Shown: piece by piece, positions 34,741 through 44,088 of the stretch
How the letters are laid out: every line of letters begins with the position of its first letter
How positions within the stretch are numbered: the first letter of the stretch is position 1
Source: Boletus sp. NGJ
Lineage: Eukaryota > Basidiomycota > Agaricomycetes > Boletales > Boletaceae
Reading direction: 5' to 3'
DNA: 64,000 nucleotides
NCBI GenBank assembly: GCA_019096195.1
Contig: JAGTXK010000039.1
Span: forward strand, 124,001 to 188,000
The notes under the pieces: model-generated
Databases searched by the model: none
Told to the model about the DNA's origin: nothing
The model's input: the letters and a program-made list of their open reading frames with translations, nothing else
Program-made: the position numbers and the translations under genes

Positions 34741-35900
34741 ACTTTCATGTGTGTCCATGGACAACGCAAACCATGTACTGAATGCTAACTCCCGATAGTT
34801 TCATCAGATTCTGTTCCCTCTGTACATTCAGGACTGAAAACTTGCAATATGCCTTTCTACCCGGTCCCGCAAAGGCGTGTTTTCTTACATTATTGATCCA
34901 GCTGAGTGGACAACCCCAAAGTACAGATGTGAGTGCCCATTGTTACTTTTCGTCATGTTGATTTCCTCTTGAAAACTTTGGAGAGTCGATGCTAATTAAA
35001 CACTCGTAAGCATCTCCCCGGCACCTCCCATGTCCGCTCGGCGAGTCCTAAATGCCTCCAAGGTTGGGTACTGTACTGCGATCGTGAGTTGACATCGCGT
35101 TCACCTGAAAACAAAGCGGCGAGGCATCACGCTGATGACGGTGGCAATGCCAGTGATCCTACACATGTGGACAATGTATATTCGATCAAAGGTCTTCCTA
35201 CGTCGGGGAGATCATTCCCTCGATCATTGGGAGCACAGAACTTTTCAGGTAGTCAAAAGCCGGTATCACCAACTATCTACGCTGCGCCGACTAGACCACC
35301 CCGACTCGCTGGGAATCACACAGTGACCACCATATCAAACTCTGGGATCTCTCGTTTTGCGCGATAGAACCTCACGCTGTCACTTGGAATGAAAAAGTTT
35401 CTGACGTGACTCGACTTATTCACGTTGCAATAGTATGTGTGCGCGCATTTATACGGCAGTCGCATCAAATGTACGACGTTGCAAAGAGCGGCGACTCGAT
35501 CGGTTCGTGAACCTGCTTGTCAGGCAAAGGTGTACTTTCTTATGTACGTCCTCATCTCAACATTTCTGTCCTTCCTCGCATCCTCGCCCTCAATCCCGCA
35601 AGACAAACTGGGCTGACAGTGATGTTCCGCGATTGTATCTTGATGTGGCACCTCGTGAATATACTGTCCGCCTGGCAAGTACTCTAAACAGGGGGATGGC
35701 AAATTATACCTACACCCCTCGTAGGACATGTTCCTATGCCCACGTCCTGAGCGTGCGGAAATGTTCATGGGAACGGGATTGACTCTGGATTCGGCTGATC
35801 AGATGGCGCGACCAATCGTGTTCGCGGATGCTAGGCTGAACGTGTTGGAACATGGCGATGAGATGTCCACGGATAGTGGAAACAACCTAGCTTCATTGTC
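34741..35900 (+). pseudogene. DUF6533-type membrane protein, copy 2, degenerate
   Basis: DNA similarity to 29466-30805 is clear (for example CTCGTGAATATACTGT at about 35651 matches 30500), but the reading frames are broken. The last exon carries an in-frame TAA near 35687 and lacks about 70 bp that in copy 1 encode LTPRFILGLRELYAHN. No continuous membrane protein can be read. Confidence 0.75.
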
Positions 35901-36119
35901 AAAATTATGTCATGCACATGTTCATGGCGGCCTAGATGGTGTTCTCTGTGCTTGTCGATACCAGAAAGGGGTCACTCACTGGATCCAATGCAATTCTTAC
36001 TCGGTAGGAACATTCTGGGGGATCAAGATAGCACTCCTGTACCCATCCACAGAGAAATGTCGTAGTCCACACACATGACACCACGCAGTGACGCACGCAA
36101 AACATCGCTACTCAATGTC

Positions 36120-37202
36120 TCACAACTCGACCGTCTCCTTGGCCTTGAATTTCCTATTCGATCGATCCGCAGAACGGAAACAAAATTGGTTTCCGTACAG
36201 ATCGAACTCGATGTACGGTCTATCGACTACCGTCCATAGCATATCCGAATCTTCTTGTTCCTGTTGTTGTTGTTGTTGTTGTTGTTGGAGCGTCTGTGCG
36301 TCGCTAGCCGATGGAGAGAGGGTCGAGTAGAGCGGTACGGCAAGTGCAAAGACCGAGTTTTGTTTCGGGACGACTGTGTCAACGATATGAGAAAGATTGG
36401 GTACGAGTGATGGTATAGCGTACGCTTTAACTGGTTTTTTCGTGTGATGAGCTTGAACGCATTCTCTGTCTCGTGCAGGACGATCCCACAGAGACCGACG
36501 AGACATGGGTTCCGGCTTTGGCGGACTGGGTAGAAGCGAAGGTAGAGGTTAATGGCGAGTCAAAAGGATCCAAGTACGTCTGTTGCTCACCTGTCAGCAG
36601 CGCCCCATTGAGATCGGCCTTCACCAGCTTGGCGTGCATGGAAGTAGCACTCGGCATTTTTCCTTGATGCGACGATGTCGACGAAGAAACATCAAGAACA
36701 CCCAGCCCTAACAACTCCGACATATACCCCATCCAAAGCCGATGGAGCGGTACGAACAGCTCAAACCTGTCCAAAAAAGCATGGCGCGTTCGCTCATTGA
36801 ACGGGTGCCAACACATACCTAGTCGCATGTTTCTCCAACTTCCAAAGCCCTTTCGACGCCGTTGCGTTTCGCCCCAACGGTCTGAGCTTCTTCCGGTCTT
36901 TTTCGGCTTGTTTTCGAGCTTGCTTCGCGATTTTTTCTTTCTTGGTTTTGCTCTCCCGCGCAGGGTTGTCGAGGGGTACATGGCGGTCCTTGATGCGACT
37001 CTCGTATATTCCAGCGGGGTCAGATGATAGCGTCAGCGCCTGGCAGACGTACGTCGGCGCGAAAGGCGCGTCCGTGGTTAGCTTGAGACGCCGATTCTAT
37101 CAAATACTGAGTTTCTTTGCGATGCCAATCTAAGTGCATACGAACCTTGCCATCAATGATTGGCTTGTAAGGATCCACAACGTCCTCTTGGTTCATGGTC
37201 AT
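36120..37202 (-). CDS. POP4: RNase P / RNase MRP protein subunit Pop4 (Rpp29)
   Basis: Predicted 288 aa in five exons: 37202-37146, 37096-36819, 36766-36591, 36525-36424, 36373-36120; total length is a multiple of three. The protein binds the RNA of RNase P and RNase MRP and acts in tRNA 5'-end and rRNA processing in the nucleus. Family signatures in order: N-terminal EDVVDPYKP, YESRIKDRHVPLDNPARESK with a basic coiled stretch, FELFVPLHRLWMGYMSELLG, then the Sm-like core MHAKLVKADLNGALLTV, CLVGLCGIVLHETENAFKLI, KQNSVFALAVPLY and DLYGNQFCFRSADRSNRKFK. A run of eight to nine Gln (CAACAA repeat, 36262-36290) sits in the loop before the last strand. The start at 37202 (MTMNQ) or 37196 (MNQ) is equally possible. 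Confidence 0.93.
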
Positions 37203-37596
37203 CAAAGAAACATGTCTGCGCAACTTGAAACTGAGGAATAATGCTAACTACGCTTAGTAATCAGCTCACCTCCTAAAGGAGCTAATGTATAATCTACTAG
37301 TAACTTACAGGGACCAGTCCTAGATACTAGAATCGTAATATGTACTGCAGGCGAACAGCACGCTGAAGCAATGTAAACAATGTAAATGAACCACCAGCGG
37401 TGAAATAGTAAGGAAATAATACCACGAATAGCCTGCGATATTCCCAAAGACGAGACCAATCCTATATCGCGCCGTCAGCACGACCTGACATGTTCAAACG
37501 CTGAATCTTTCCAGCGTGCTTACCGCGAATACATATGATACCTAGCCCACGCATTTATACACCCAAGCGTCGGTATAGCCCTCACCCGGCTGACAG
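37203..37596. other. Intergenic, Pop4 to hydrolase
   Basis: About 390 bp holding the Pop4 promoter and the 3' end of the hydrolase gene. No gene is seen. Confidence 0.4.
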
Positions 37597-38184
37597 TTAT
37601 CGGTCCTTGAAGACAGTATCAAGGTCCTTCATGTCCACGAGCTTCACCCCAGCCTCCTCAAGCTCAGCTTCGACTTCACCCTCGACCACACGAGCTTTGG
37701 TAACGCTACCGCCCTTCCAAACCTCATCGCGATCAAAGGTAGCGTGAGCGTCTCTTATCAAGATCACCTCGTGCCCTGTGGTGAGCGCAGCGCTACACGT
37801 CGCCCGAACGCAATAATCGCTCTGCATGCCGACGACGACGATCTCCGCATTTTCCGGGATCAAATCCCCAAGCCGAGTGTTGGCGAACGCGTTGTTTTTC
37901 TCCTTATCAATGATGGGTTCGTGCGGGAGTGGTGGAAAGAGGAGCTGCCAGCCTGGGGTGTTGGGCTCGTCGGGTTCTCTGGGTTCGCCGCTATTGCGAA
38001 CGTGTATGATCTGAGGCGGATGCTTTTCGGAGCGCGCCTTGGCGAGGATATCCTGGATGTTTTGACGAACGGTGTGCACTGCAGGCACACCTCCGTTTTC
38101 GGGGTCTTTCAACATGTGGACTTGGACGTCTATGAGGAGGAGTACACGACGAGTGGCGTTTGGCAGCTGTTGACTCGGAGACAT
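37597..38184 (-). CDS. Isochorismatase-family cysteine hydrolase
   Basis: A single-exon gene of 195 aa. The start MSPSQQLPNATRRVLLLIDV at 38184 is chosen because the family fold begins just before LLLIDVQ; the upstream in-frame ATG (38373) would add 63 unrelated residues. Seen: the catalytic Asp in LLIDVQVHML (residue about 19), IIHVRNSG, PGWQLLFPPLPHE, the strand IVVVGMQSDYCVRATCSAA with the nucleophilic Cys, and a C-terminal DLDTVF. The family cleaves C-N or ether bonds of small molecules (nicotinamidase, isochorismatase, ureidoacrylate-type hydrolases); the substrate cannot be told from sequence. It is probably cytosolic as no signal peptide is seen. Confidence 0.85.
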   Translation of the reverse strand: MSPSQQLPNATRRVLLLIDVQVHMLKDPENGGVPAVHTVRQNIQDILAKARSEKHPPQIIHVRNSGEPREPDEPNTPGWQLLFPPLPHEPIIDKEKNNAFANTRLGDLIPENAEIVVVGMQSDYCVRATCSAALTTGHEVILIRDAHATFDRDEVWKGGSVTKARVVEGEVEAELEEAGVKLVDMKDLDTVFKDR

Positions 38185-38338
38185 GGCGAACAAAGAAAAG
38201 GCTAAAAGCACGCCCTCGCAGATATGAAGGCACAGTTCAAAGTCCGCCAGTGGTCTAACCCGATGGAAGTTGTGCATGTGCCCAACCATAGTATTTGACC
38301 AATGCATACAGTACATTTTCACAGCATCCTCGTTCCCT

Positions 38339-39213
38339 CTAAGCCGTGCCAAATACATCTGCAAATTCCCCACTAGACACCATCTCGGTAATCACATCCA
38401 GTCCCCCAACAAACTCCCCCTTAACAATGAACTGCGGGAAAGTCGGCCAATCATTCACTTTCTTCAACCCTGTCATTATCAAATGAGTGGATGGAAATGC
38501 CAAAAGAAAAGACAATCGTCTCACCCTGTCTAACTGCCTCATCTCCGAGTATGTCAAAATGCGTAAACGCCACCTTTTGTTCTCGCAGCAGGGCGACCGC
38601 CTTACTCGAGAAGCCGCAACGAGGGTTGGTAGGGTCCCCTTTCATGAACAGCACGACGGGGCTTTGTTGCATGATACGGCGCATGCGTGTCCCGAGCTCT
38701 TCCTCTGATTCTTCGTTCTCTGTAGCATGACCGTCGAATTGTGCCCTCGTGCCGAGATGTGTGTCGACCGACACGGTCACGGCTCGTGCATCTGCACCAC
38801 TGATCTTATCAAGTAGGGTGTGGCCCTTGAGAGTATCCAACGTGGATGAGAGACAGGTGGCAACGTCGAGCAGGATAAAGCTTACCCGGAGAAGGATGAT
38901 CGATGGAACAGACTGAACCTCGAATGATTCTGAGATATCTTCCTGTTCTTCTGCCTCGACCTATCTCAACCATAACAGTCAAGACGAATGTCACGTCAGT
39001 ACGGCTGAAAATTTCGGAGGGCAAGGTCCTTACTTGCAAGACCAACAGTTCAGGATGCTTCTTCGCGAGCTCTTTGACGACATCGTTCATCTGCTCGCAT
39101 GGCTCGGCCCATGAAGCCCAGAAATTGATCAGAGAGACTCGTTTCAGATCGACGGACAGGATTTCCTTGAAGTGATCAGGAGAGGTCACGATGTGAAAGT
39201 TGGTGTTGGACAT
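38339..39213 (-). CDS. GRX4: PICOT-type monothiol glutaredoxin (thioredoxin plus glutaredoxin domain)
   Basis: Predicted 228 aa in four exons: 39213-39034, 38960-38886, 38825-38525, 38469-38339. The N-terminal thioredoxin-like domain reads [20 protein letters not shown], where the usual CGPC is replaced by AEPC, as in Grx3/Grx4. The C-terminal domain has the monothiol site RCGFSSKAV (Cys of CGFS), preceded by [12 protein letters not shown], and [20 protein letters not shown] for glutathione binding. In fungi these proteins carry a 2Fe-2S cluster bridged by glutathione and control iron sensing and iron delivery in cytosol and nucleus. A glutamate-rich linker (ENEESEEEL) joins the domains. All introns are GT-AG. 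Confidence 0.93.
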
Positions 39214-39773
39214 GGCGTGGGTAGTAACAAGGGCGAAAGGAGACCGAAGCACGTCCCGGGGTGTAAAAAGGCGAATCGTCAGCTGAACGGCGTTGGGTTC
39301 AGTTTAAGAGGAAAGTGAGACACGCGAGCAGGGTCGGATGGTGGTGGTGGACTCGGACTTGGTCGGTGGCTAAAACGAGTCCCTCGAGGGAGTATACGGG
39401 TAACGGCATGCTTAGTTATCTGATTACTGTGTTTCCGGCAAAATGTATTACTGCTCTGTTTTTCGAGTCGTATTTTCCATCCTTGCCTCAAACATGGGTC
39501 CTTTCAGATGGATGGGCCATACGGCGAGACTCGGTCAAGCCGCTGTGCAGACCTCGATTGCTTTCACCACAGTCCCACACCGAGGAACGACATATTTTCA
39601 TCCGGCGCCAGACTAGCTTGGCTGATACTCGGTCTCATCGTACTGGGCATGTATCGCGCGCTGCCTCGTCCGCGTACAGTTGCCCAGTTCAACACGTCGT
39701 CCAAGTGAAGCGGTCAGGCTGAAGGTCCAAATGATTATTCCTCATCAGAGATGCTACTACTGGTAGCCTCCAT
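39214..39773. other. Upstream region of the glutaredoxin gene
   Basis: About 560 bp. A plus-strand frame at 39508-39708 includes one hydrophobic segment (LAWLILGLIVLGMYRAL) but has no convincing start or partner exon, so no gene is called. Confidence 0.35.
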
Positions 39774-39847
39774 GGCCGGCTAGCTCAGTTGGTTAGAGCG
39801 TCGTGCTAATAACGCGAAGGTCCTGGGTTCGACCCCCATGTTGGCCA
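39774..39847 (+). tRNA. tRNA-Ile (anticodon AAT)
   Basis: A 74-nt cloverleaf: acceptor GGCCGGC pairs with GTTGGCC, D arm GCTCAGTTGGTTAGAGC, anticodon stem TCGTG/CGCGA with loop CTAATAA (anticodon AAT), T arm with GGTTCGACCCC, discriminator A. No intron is present. Confidence 0.95.
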
Positions 39848-39900
39848 TATATTTTTGTGCACCTCCCAAGTACGACGAACGTCGCAAAACAAAACGAAAA

Positions 39901-40071
39901 AGTATAAACCCTCAGGGTGTTCCTCCAACTCCACGGCTTCATCATCTACCCAGCATATATGGTGATCCAGTGGTGAAGAGTCTCACCATCACTGGCTTTT
40001 CCTTTGCACTGGGATCAATGGGGGTTCTGGCCGGCCTAAACTCACTTTTCTTTGCCATCTGGGCCCGATAG
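39901..40071 (+). CDS. Possible last exon of a small membrane protein
   Basis: After a possible acceptor near 39915, the frame reads VPPTPRLHHLPSIYGDPVVK, then a hydrophobic helix (SLTITGFSFALGSMGVLAGL) and NSLFFAIWAR-stop at 40071. It looks like the C-terminal part of a small membrane protein, but tRNA-Ile lies just upstream and no clear 5' exon was found. It could be chance or a remnant. Confidence 0.25.
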   Translation, partial: SINPQGVPPTPRLHHLPSIYGDPVVKSLTITGFSFALGSMGVLAGLNSLFFAIWAR

Positions 40072-40685
40072 GCTCCAGTCGACGAGCACATCAGTCCATT
40101 GTACGTTCTGTCGGCTGGCACGTCCATCAAGTCAACATGTCATCACTTGAGAGGGCCTATTCGGATGTACAATTACCTCCGACCCCGAGTCCCGGGTGCT
40201 CATTAACATTTTCCAGCCACACGTTCGTTCGAAACGTTCACGGTTCCTTTCCCCGTCATCGCGACATACGCGCGATCTGCGATGCGCCAATCACGGATAG
40301 GTCTGATCACCGCCCGGGGCCCACCGAGCCGAGATCTACGCTCAGTCGAGGCGGTCGGCACCCCCGCTGCCCGCATGAAAAAAAAAGGGGGGGGGCGATC
40401 ACGACTCGCAAACGTGTCTCGTGTAGTTGGACGCATTGTGTTCTATATACTGGACGTATACAATAGATCCGGGTATTCTCCCGTCGATCACGCATCTTTC
40501 GGTGTTTCGGTACCGCCTTTTTTTTTTTTTTTTTGGGGGGGGGGAAGGGGGTTCTACATGGCAGTGACGCTTCGATGTTTCTAGCAAGTGTTTTACGCAC
40601 ACAAGCACCGTTTACGAGTTCTCGAGTTGGAGACTAAATATCTAATATGTATATACTGGGTATATCAAGAAAAAGATTGGAACAT
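40072..40685. other. Intergenic with homopolymer runs
   Basis: It holds an A/G run (40378-40395) and a T/G run (40517-40545), otherwise nothing recognisable. The right end is the 3' flank of the MINDY gene. Confidence 0.4.
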
Positions 40686-42382
40686 CTACATGACCACGCA
40701 ATTCTTCATCTTCTTGTTCTTACTCCCCGGCGCCGCCTTGGCCTTTATCTTGCTCCCCTTCTTCTGTCGTTCCTCCTCCTGAGCGCGTCGCCGCTCGAGG
40801 GCTTCTTGTCGCCGTAGATAGAGCTGTTGTGCCCGTTGGTCTTCCTCGGCTTGTAACTGTCTCGCGAGGGCCTGACTGTTACCACGAGCATCAGTCCCAC
40901 GACGTACGGATATCGAAAAGAAGAAGAAAAAAAGGAACCGCAACCACTCACTCGGCCGGATCCACGACGGCGTACAGCCCCGCTTCCATCTCGAACCGCC
41001 TCAGCGCCGCCTCGGCCGTCTGACCCGCCACGTCTCCGCCGACCGGCACGGCCCGGTGGAACTCCGAATTGACAAACGTCGACCAGCCGCCGTCGACGTC
41101 TTCGAGGCGTTCCCAGACGATGGTCGGTTCGTGGAGGAAGACGTCGTCCGTGACGAGTGCGTAGAGGGCGGCGTCTTGTGTGTGCTCCGTGGCGTTGGCG
41201 TTCGAATTGGTATTGGTATTGGTATCAGTGTCAGTGTCGGCGTTGGGGGTGACTGAACCTGGGCCGGGCGATTTGTACACGACGGAGAGGTGGGCGTTGC
41301 GAAAGAGCGCGACGAGCGATCCGGGTCGGAGCGTCGACGCGAGCTGAAAGAGACCGTGATACGTGAGTTGGGATTTCGTCGCGTCCAAAAACTGCTGAGC
41401 GATGATGGCTACGGGGGGGGGGGGGACCATGCATGAGAGAGGTCAGTGGAGAACATGAGCGTGACTGACCATGTTCGATCTTGCGTCGGTCCTCGTCAGA
41501 ATACTGTGTCGCGCTCTGACGCGCCATGAACGCGTTCCCCCCACCCGAACTCGAACCCGCAGCTGCACTGCTGCTACTCCCCGCGACCTGACTCGGCCCC
41601 GCCTCATGCTCGTCCCTCCCGCTGATCCTCACCCCCACTCAACAACCTCCCCCTCGTGATATAATCCGCATCCGCAATCAACGTGACCGCGGTGTCATAG
41701 TCCCGAATGTGCGCCATCGTCTCTGCCTCGGGGCTCTCCGGATCGACGACCCATCCGTGGACGAGTTGGATGCCGGCTTGCGTAAAGAGGGCGAGTTCGC
41801 CGGTATCGGAGGCGGGCGAGAAGGCGGTGACGCTGGTAAATTGGGGGTTGAGGTCGAGGCCCTCTGGATGACGTGGGGAAACGGACGGGAGGGACGGGAG
41901 AGGACGGCACGGATGAATAAGAGACAAATATGGAGGGACGAGAGACACGACTAACTCGTGGTACTGGGCATGATCGACAATGCGGAAGAGATATCGATGT
42001 CGGGACTATTCGTCAAGAGGTACTCGCCGACGAGTTGGGAGAGGAATTCGTAGGAAACGGTAGTGCGGTCATGGGGAAGGATCTCGATATGACCACGTAA
42101 GATGAGGATGTTGCCTGTTTATAGAGGGGACATTTTTCGACACGACGACACGTAGCGGGGGAAAGAGACGTGCTCACAAATGGCAATAAAGGAACATGGT
42201 CTGGGGTGCCATTGAGATTATTGATACTGCTGCGGCAATACGACTCACCCATTGAAATTCTGGGTGATTATCTTGAGGCGTCGTCTCGACTCCCCCGAGC
42301 CAAATACGATTGCTTTGAGATACCATACTTCTGCCTGGGACGAATGAACGCTTGGCGCTTCGGTTTGGCGTTGTTCCGACAT
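40686..42382 (-). CDS. MINDY-family (FAM63) deubiquitinase with C-terminal CaaX box
   Basis: Predicted 433 aa in seven exons: 42382-42249, 42200-42178, 42114-41956, 41863-41647, 41591-41470, 41408-40952, 40875-40686; exon 4-5 limits are the least certain. The family is a cysteine protease that trims Lys48-linked ubiquitin chains. Seen in order: VWYLKAIVFGSGESRRRLKI, TQNFNGPCSFIAICNIL with the catalytic Cys, VSYEFLSQLVGEYLL, LDLNPQFTSVTAF, QAGIQLVHGWVVDPESPE with the catalytic His, a Ser/Gly linker, then LTYHGLFQLASTLRPGSLVA, LFRNAHLSVVYK, VFLHEPTIVWERLEDVDGGW. The C terminus has a Gln/Glu/Arg-rich helix (LARQLQAEEDQRAQQLYLRR) and ends KNKKMKNCVVM, a polybasic CaaX box predicting farnesylation and membrane attachment. 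Exon 2 is only 23 nt and encodes the catalytic Cys motif. Confidence 0.9.
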
Positions 42383-42992
42383 TGGGCGAGCAGTTTGGCC
42401 AAAAGTCGATCGAAAGTGAGCATATGTTGATTACGTAACTGAAGCGTTTCGGTGGCCGTCTTCTTCCCATTTCCGTCCCCGGAGTGCTTTTACTTTCCGG
42501 AGCTGTGTAACACGGCTGAGAAGAAGCTTGGCGCGGACGGCCGTGGTGTGGTATGGATACGTACTTTACAGGCACATGGATCACAAACACAAAACACCAT
42601 GGCAATGATGAAAGGCACATGAATCTGAGTGGTTGGAGACCACCGCACTAGCGCACCAGCGATCTTGGGCGAATCGGAATACAAGGCGGGAAACATGTCG
42701 CAAAACCACCGAGATTTGTATCGTTGGACAATACGGAAAGCGATTGGAACACAGAGTAGCATCATACAAGATACGATATCAATGAAAAACGAACGTGAGG
42801 GGCTGATCGTGATTATCCGAGCGAAAGGGGAAAAAAAAAAAAAGGCATCAAAGATCCATCCATCGCGAGTAGAGTACCCATCTACAACACCCTTTCAGTG
42901 TTATTTTTCTTGGGACAGGAAGAGGTCGTCAACTGTAAACGATGTGATCAACATATGTGTATGTAGGAGTGGCCGAGAACCCGAACCAATAC
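42383..42992. other. Intergenic, MINDY promoter and 3' flank of the small secreted peptide gene
   Basis: About 610 bp with an A run at 42830-42843. No gene is supported. Confidence 0.4.
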
Positions 42993-43190
42993 TTAATAGT
43001 CGACACCGCCGCTACCGTAGCCTGAACCACTTCCCCTCTCCGAGAGGGCCTAAAACACGAGAGGAGTTGGATGGGTGGAGACACAGAGTAAACGGTGGGA
43101 ACCTACCTCACGTTTTGCCACGGGGACGGCCGCGGCAAAGACACAGGACGCTGCTGAGAGCAAGAAGAAGGCTGCGAGAGAGAGACGCAT
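42993..43190 (-). CDS. Small secreted peptide with Kex2 site, 46 aa
   Basis: Two exons, 43190-43107 and 43049-42993, joined across a 57-bp GT-AG intron, give 46 residues. It begins with a clear signal peptide (MRLSLAAFFLLSAASCVFAA), followed by a short propeptide ending in Lys-Arg (VPVAKR), the cleavage site of Kex2-type proteases, and a Gly/Ser-rich mature part EALSERGSGSGYGSGGVDY of about 20 residues. The architecture is that of a secreted, processed peptide. There is no Cys and no farnesylation motif, so it is neither a defensin-like toxin nor a mating pheromone. The function is unknown. Confidence 0.75.
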
Positions 43191-44088
43191 GGTGTAGATA
43201 TTGAAAGTGGGTTTAGCCGTCAGAAGAGAGTTGGCGTGCAAGTCGGTTGAGGGACTGGACGCCTGGCGAAAGAACGTTGCGCATTTAAGTATGTGTGAAG
43301 CGGGCCTGGAAATGCCCTGAAAAAAATAACCACAGGGTGGGTTTAGCGCGCTCGATTGACTGGACGTTTTCGTCACGGCTCACATCATCATTTCAAAGAA
43401 GCGAAGAGATGAACGCCCAGGTGACGAGTGCCTCATCCTTGAAGCGGAACTCGACCAGCTGAGGACACGTTTTTCGTCCCAGCGAGTCATGGATGACCAC
43501 GGCGACTCCAAGACGCACCGATTGAGAGATGGAGGCTATTGACGAGTGCCAAGTCGATGAGCATGCAATGGTTATCGCGGCCTATCGCAGTAAGATCACT
43601 GCGCACTTGCCAGATGAGGGTATTTTGGTTACGTCGCCCTGGTACCTGTGCCTATGCAGGTCCGAAACAGACTGCGGAAACAGAAACGTACGCGGCGCCC
43701 TCTGCTGCAAGAATATTGTCACGTTCACAGAGCAGCGATCGACGAAGGGAAATTAAGGGACTCGAGCGAACAAAGGGTCGGCTAAGTCGGATCATGTCAT
43801 TGTCAAGCCCCACAGCGTATAAATTGCAATGCACGAGTCGATATCTCGTCCGGACCGAGGACGCGCCGGTCAGTTTGCACGTTCCACATGGACAATGTGC
43901 GTGATGTCATCGCGTGAGTCACGTGGGTGGTCCGTGCACGCTGACGCGTTGTTGACTGGTGTGAAAAAAAGCTGTGATTTTATGTACTTGATTTTGTTTT
44001 CTTTTTTCTTTTTTCTATTTTTTTTTTTTTTTTTTTTTTTGCGAGATTGTACGGTTTCCGATCAGCCAACGTCGACCCGACTGTCATT
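43191..44088. other. Intergenic region with long T run
   Basis: About 900 bp between divergent genes. It ends in a T-rich stretch (43990-44040, with about 23 T in a row at 44018-44040) shortly before the next ATG. No gene is supported. Confidence 0.4.

Larger units (their letters stand above)
25820..35900. repeat. Tandem duplication of about 5 kb (esterase plus DUF6533 gene)
   Basis: Unit 1 (about 25820-30900) and unit 2 (about 30925-35900) carry the same two divergent genes in the same order. Sequence similarity runs through coding and non-coding parts, for example 28075-28170 with 33300-33397 and 30473-30560 with 35616-35705. Divergence of roughly 15% in the stretches compared shows that the duplication is old. 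Confidence 0.85.

Noticed and set aside
36370-36430. Apparent frameshift in Pop4
   Set aside because: A GTACGC...CACAG intron (36423-36374) joins TRKNQLK to LVPKQNSVF in frame, so the gene is intact.
40517-40545. Poly-T/poly-G run as retrotransposition scar
   Set aside because: No target duplication or element body is next to it; a plain homopolymer tract.
42490-42765. Minus-strand open frame of 91 codons upstream of MINDY
   Set aside because: It has no homology-like pattern, lies in the MINDY promoter region and is not joined to it by a plausible intron.
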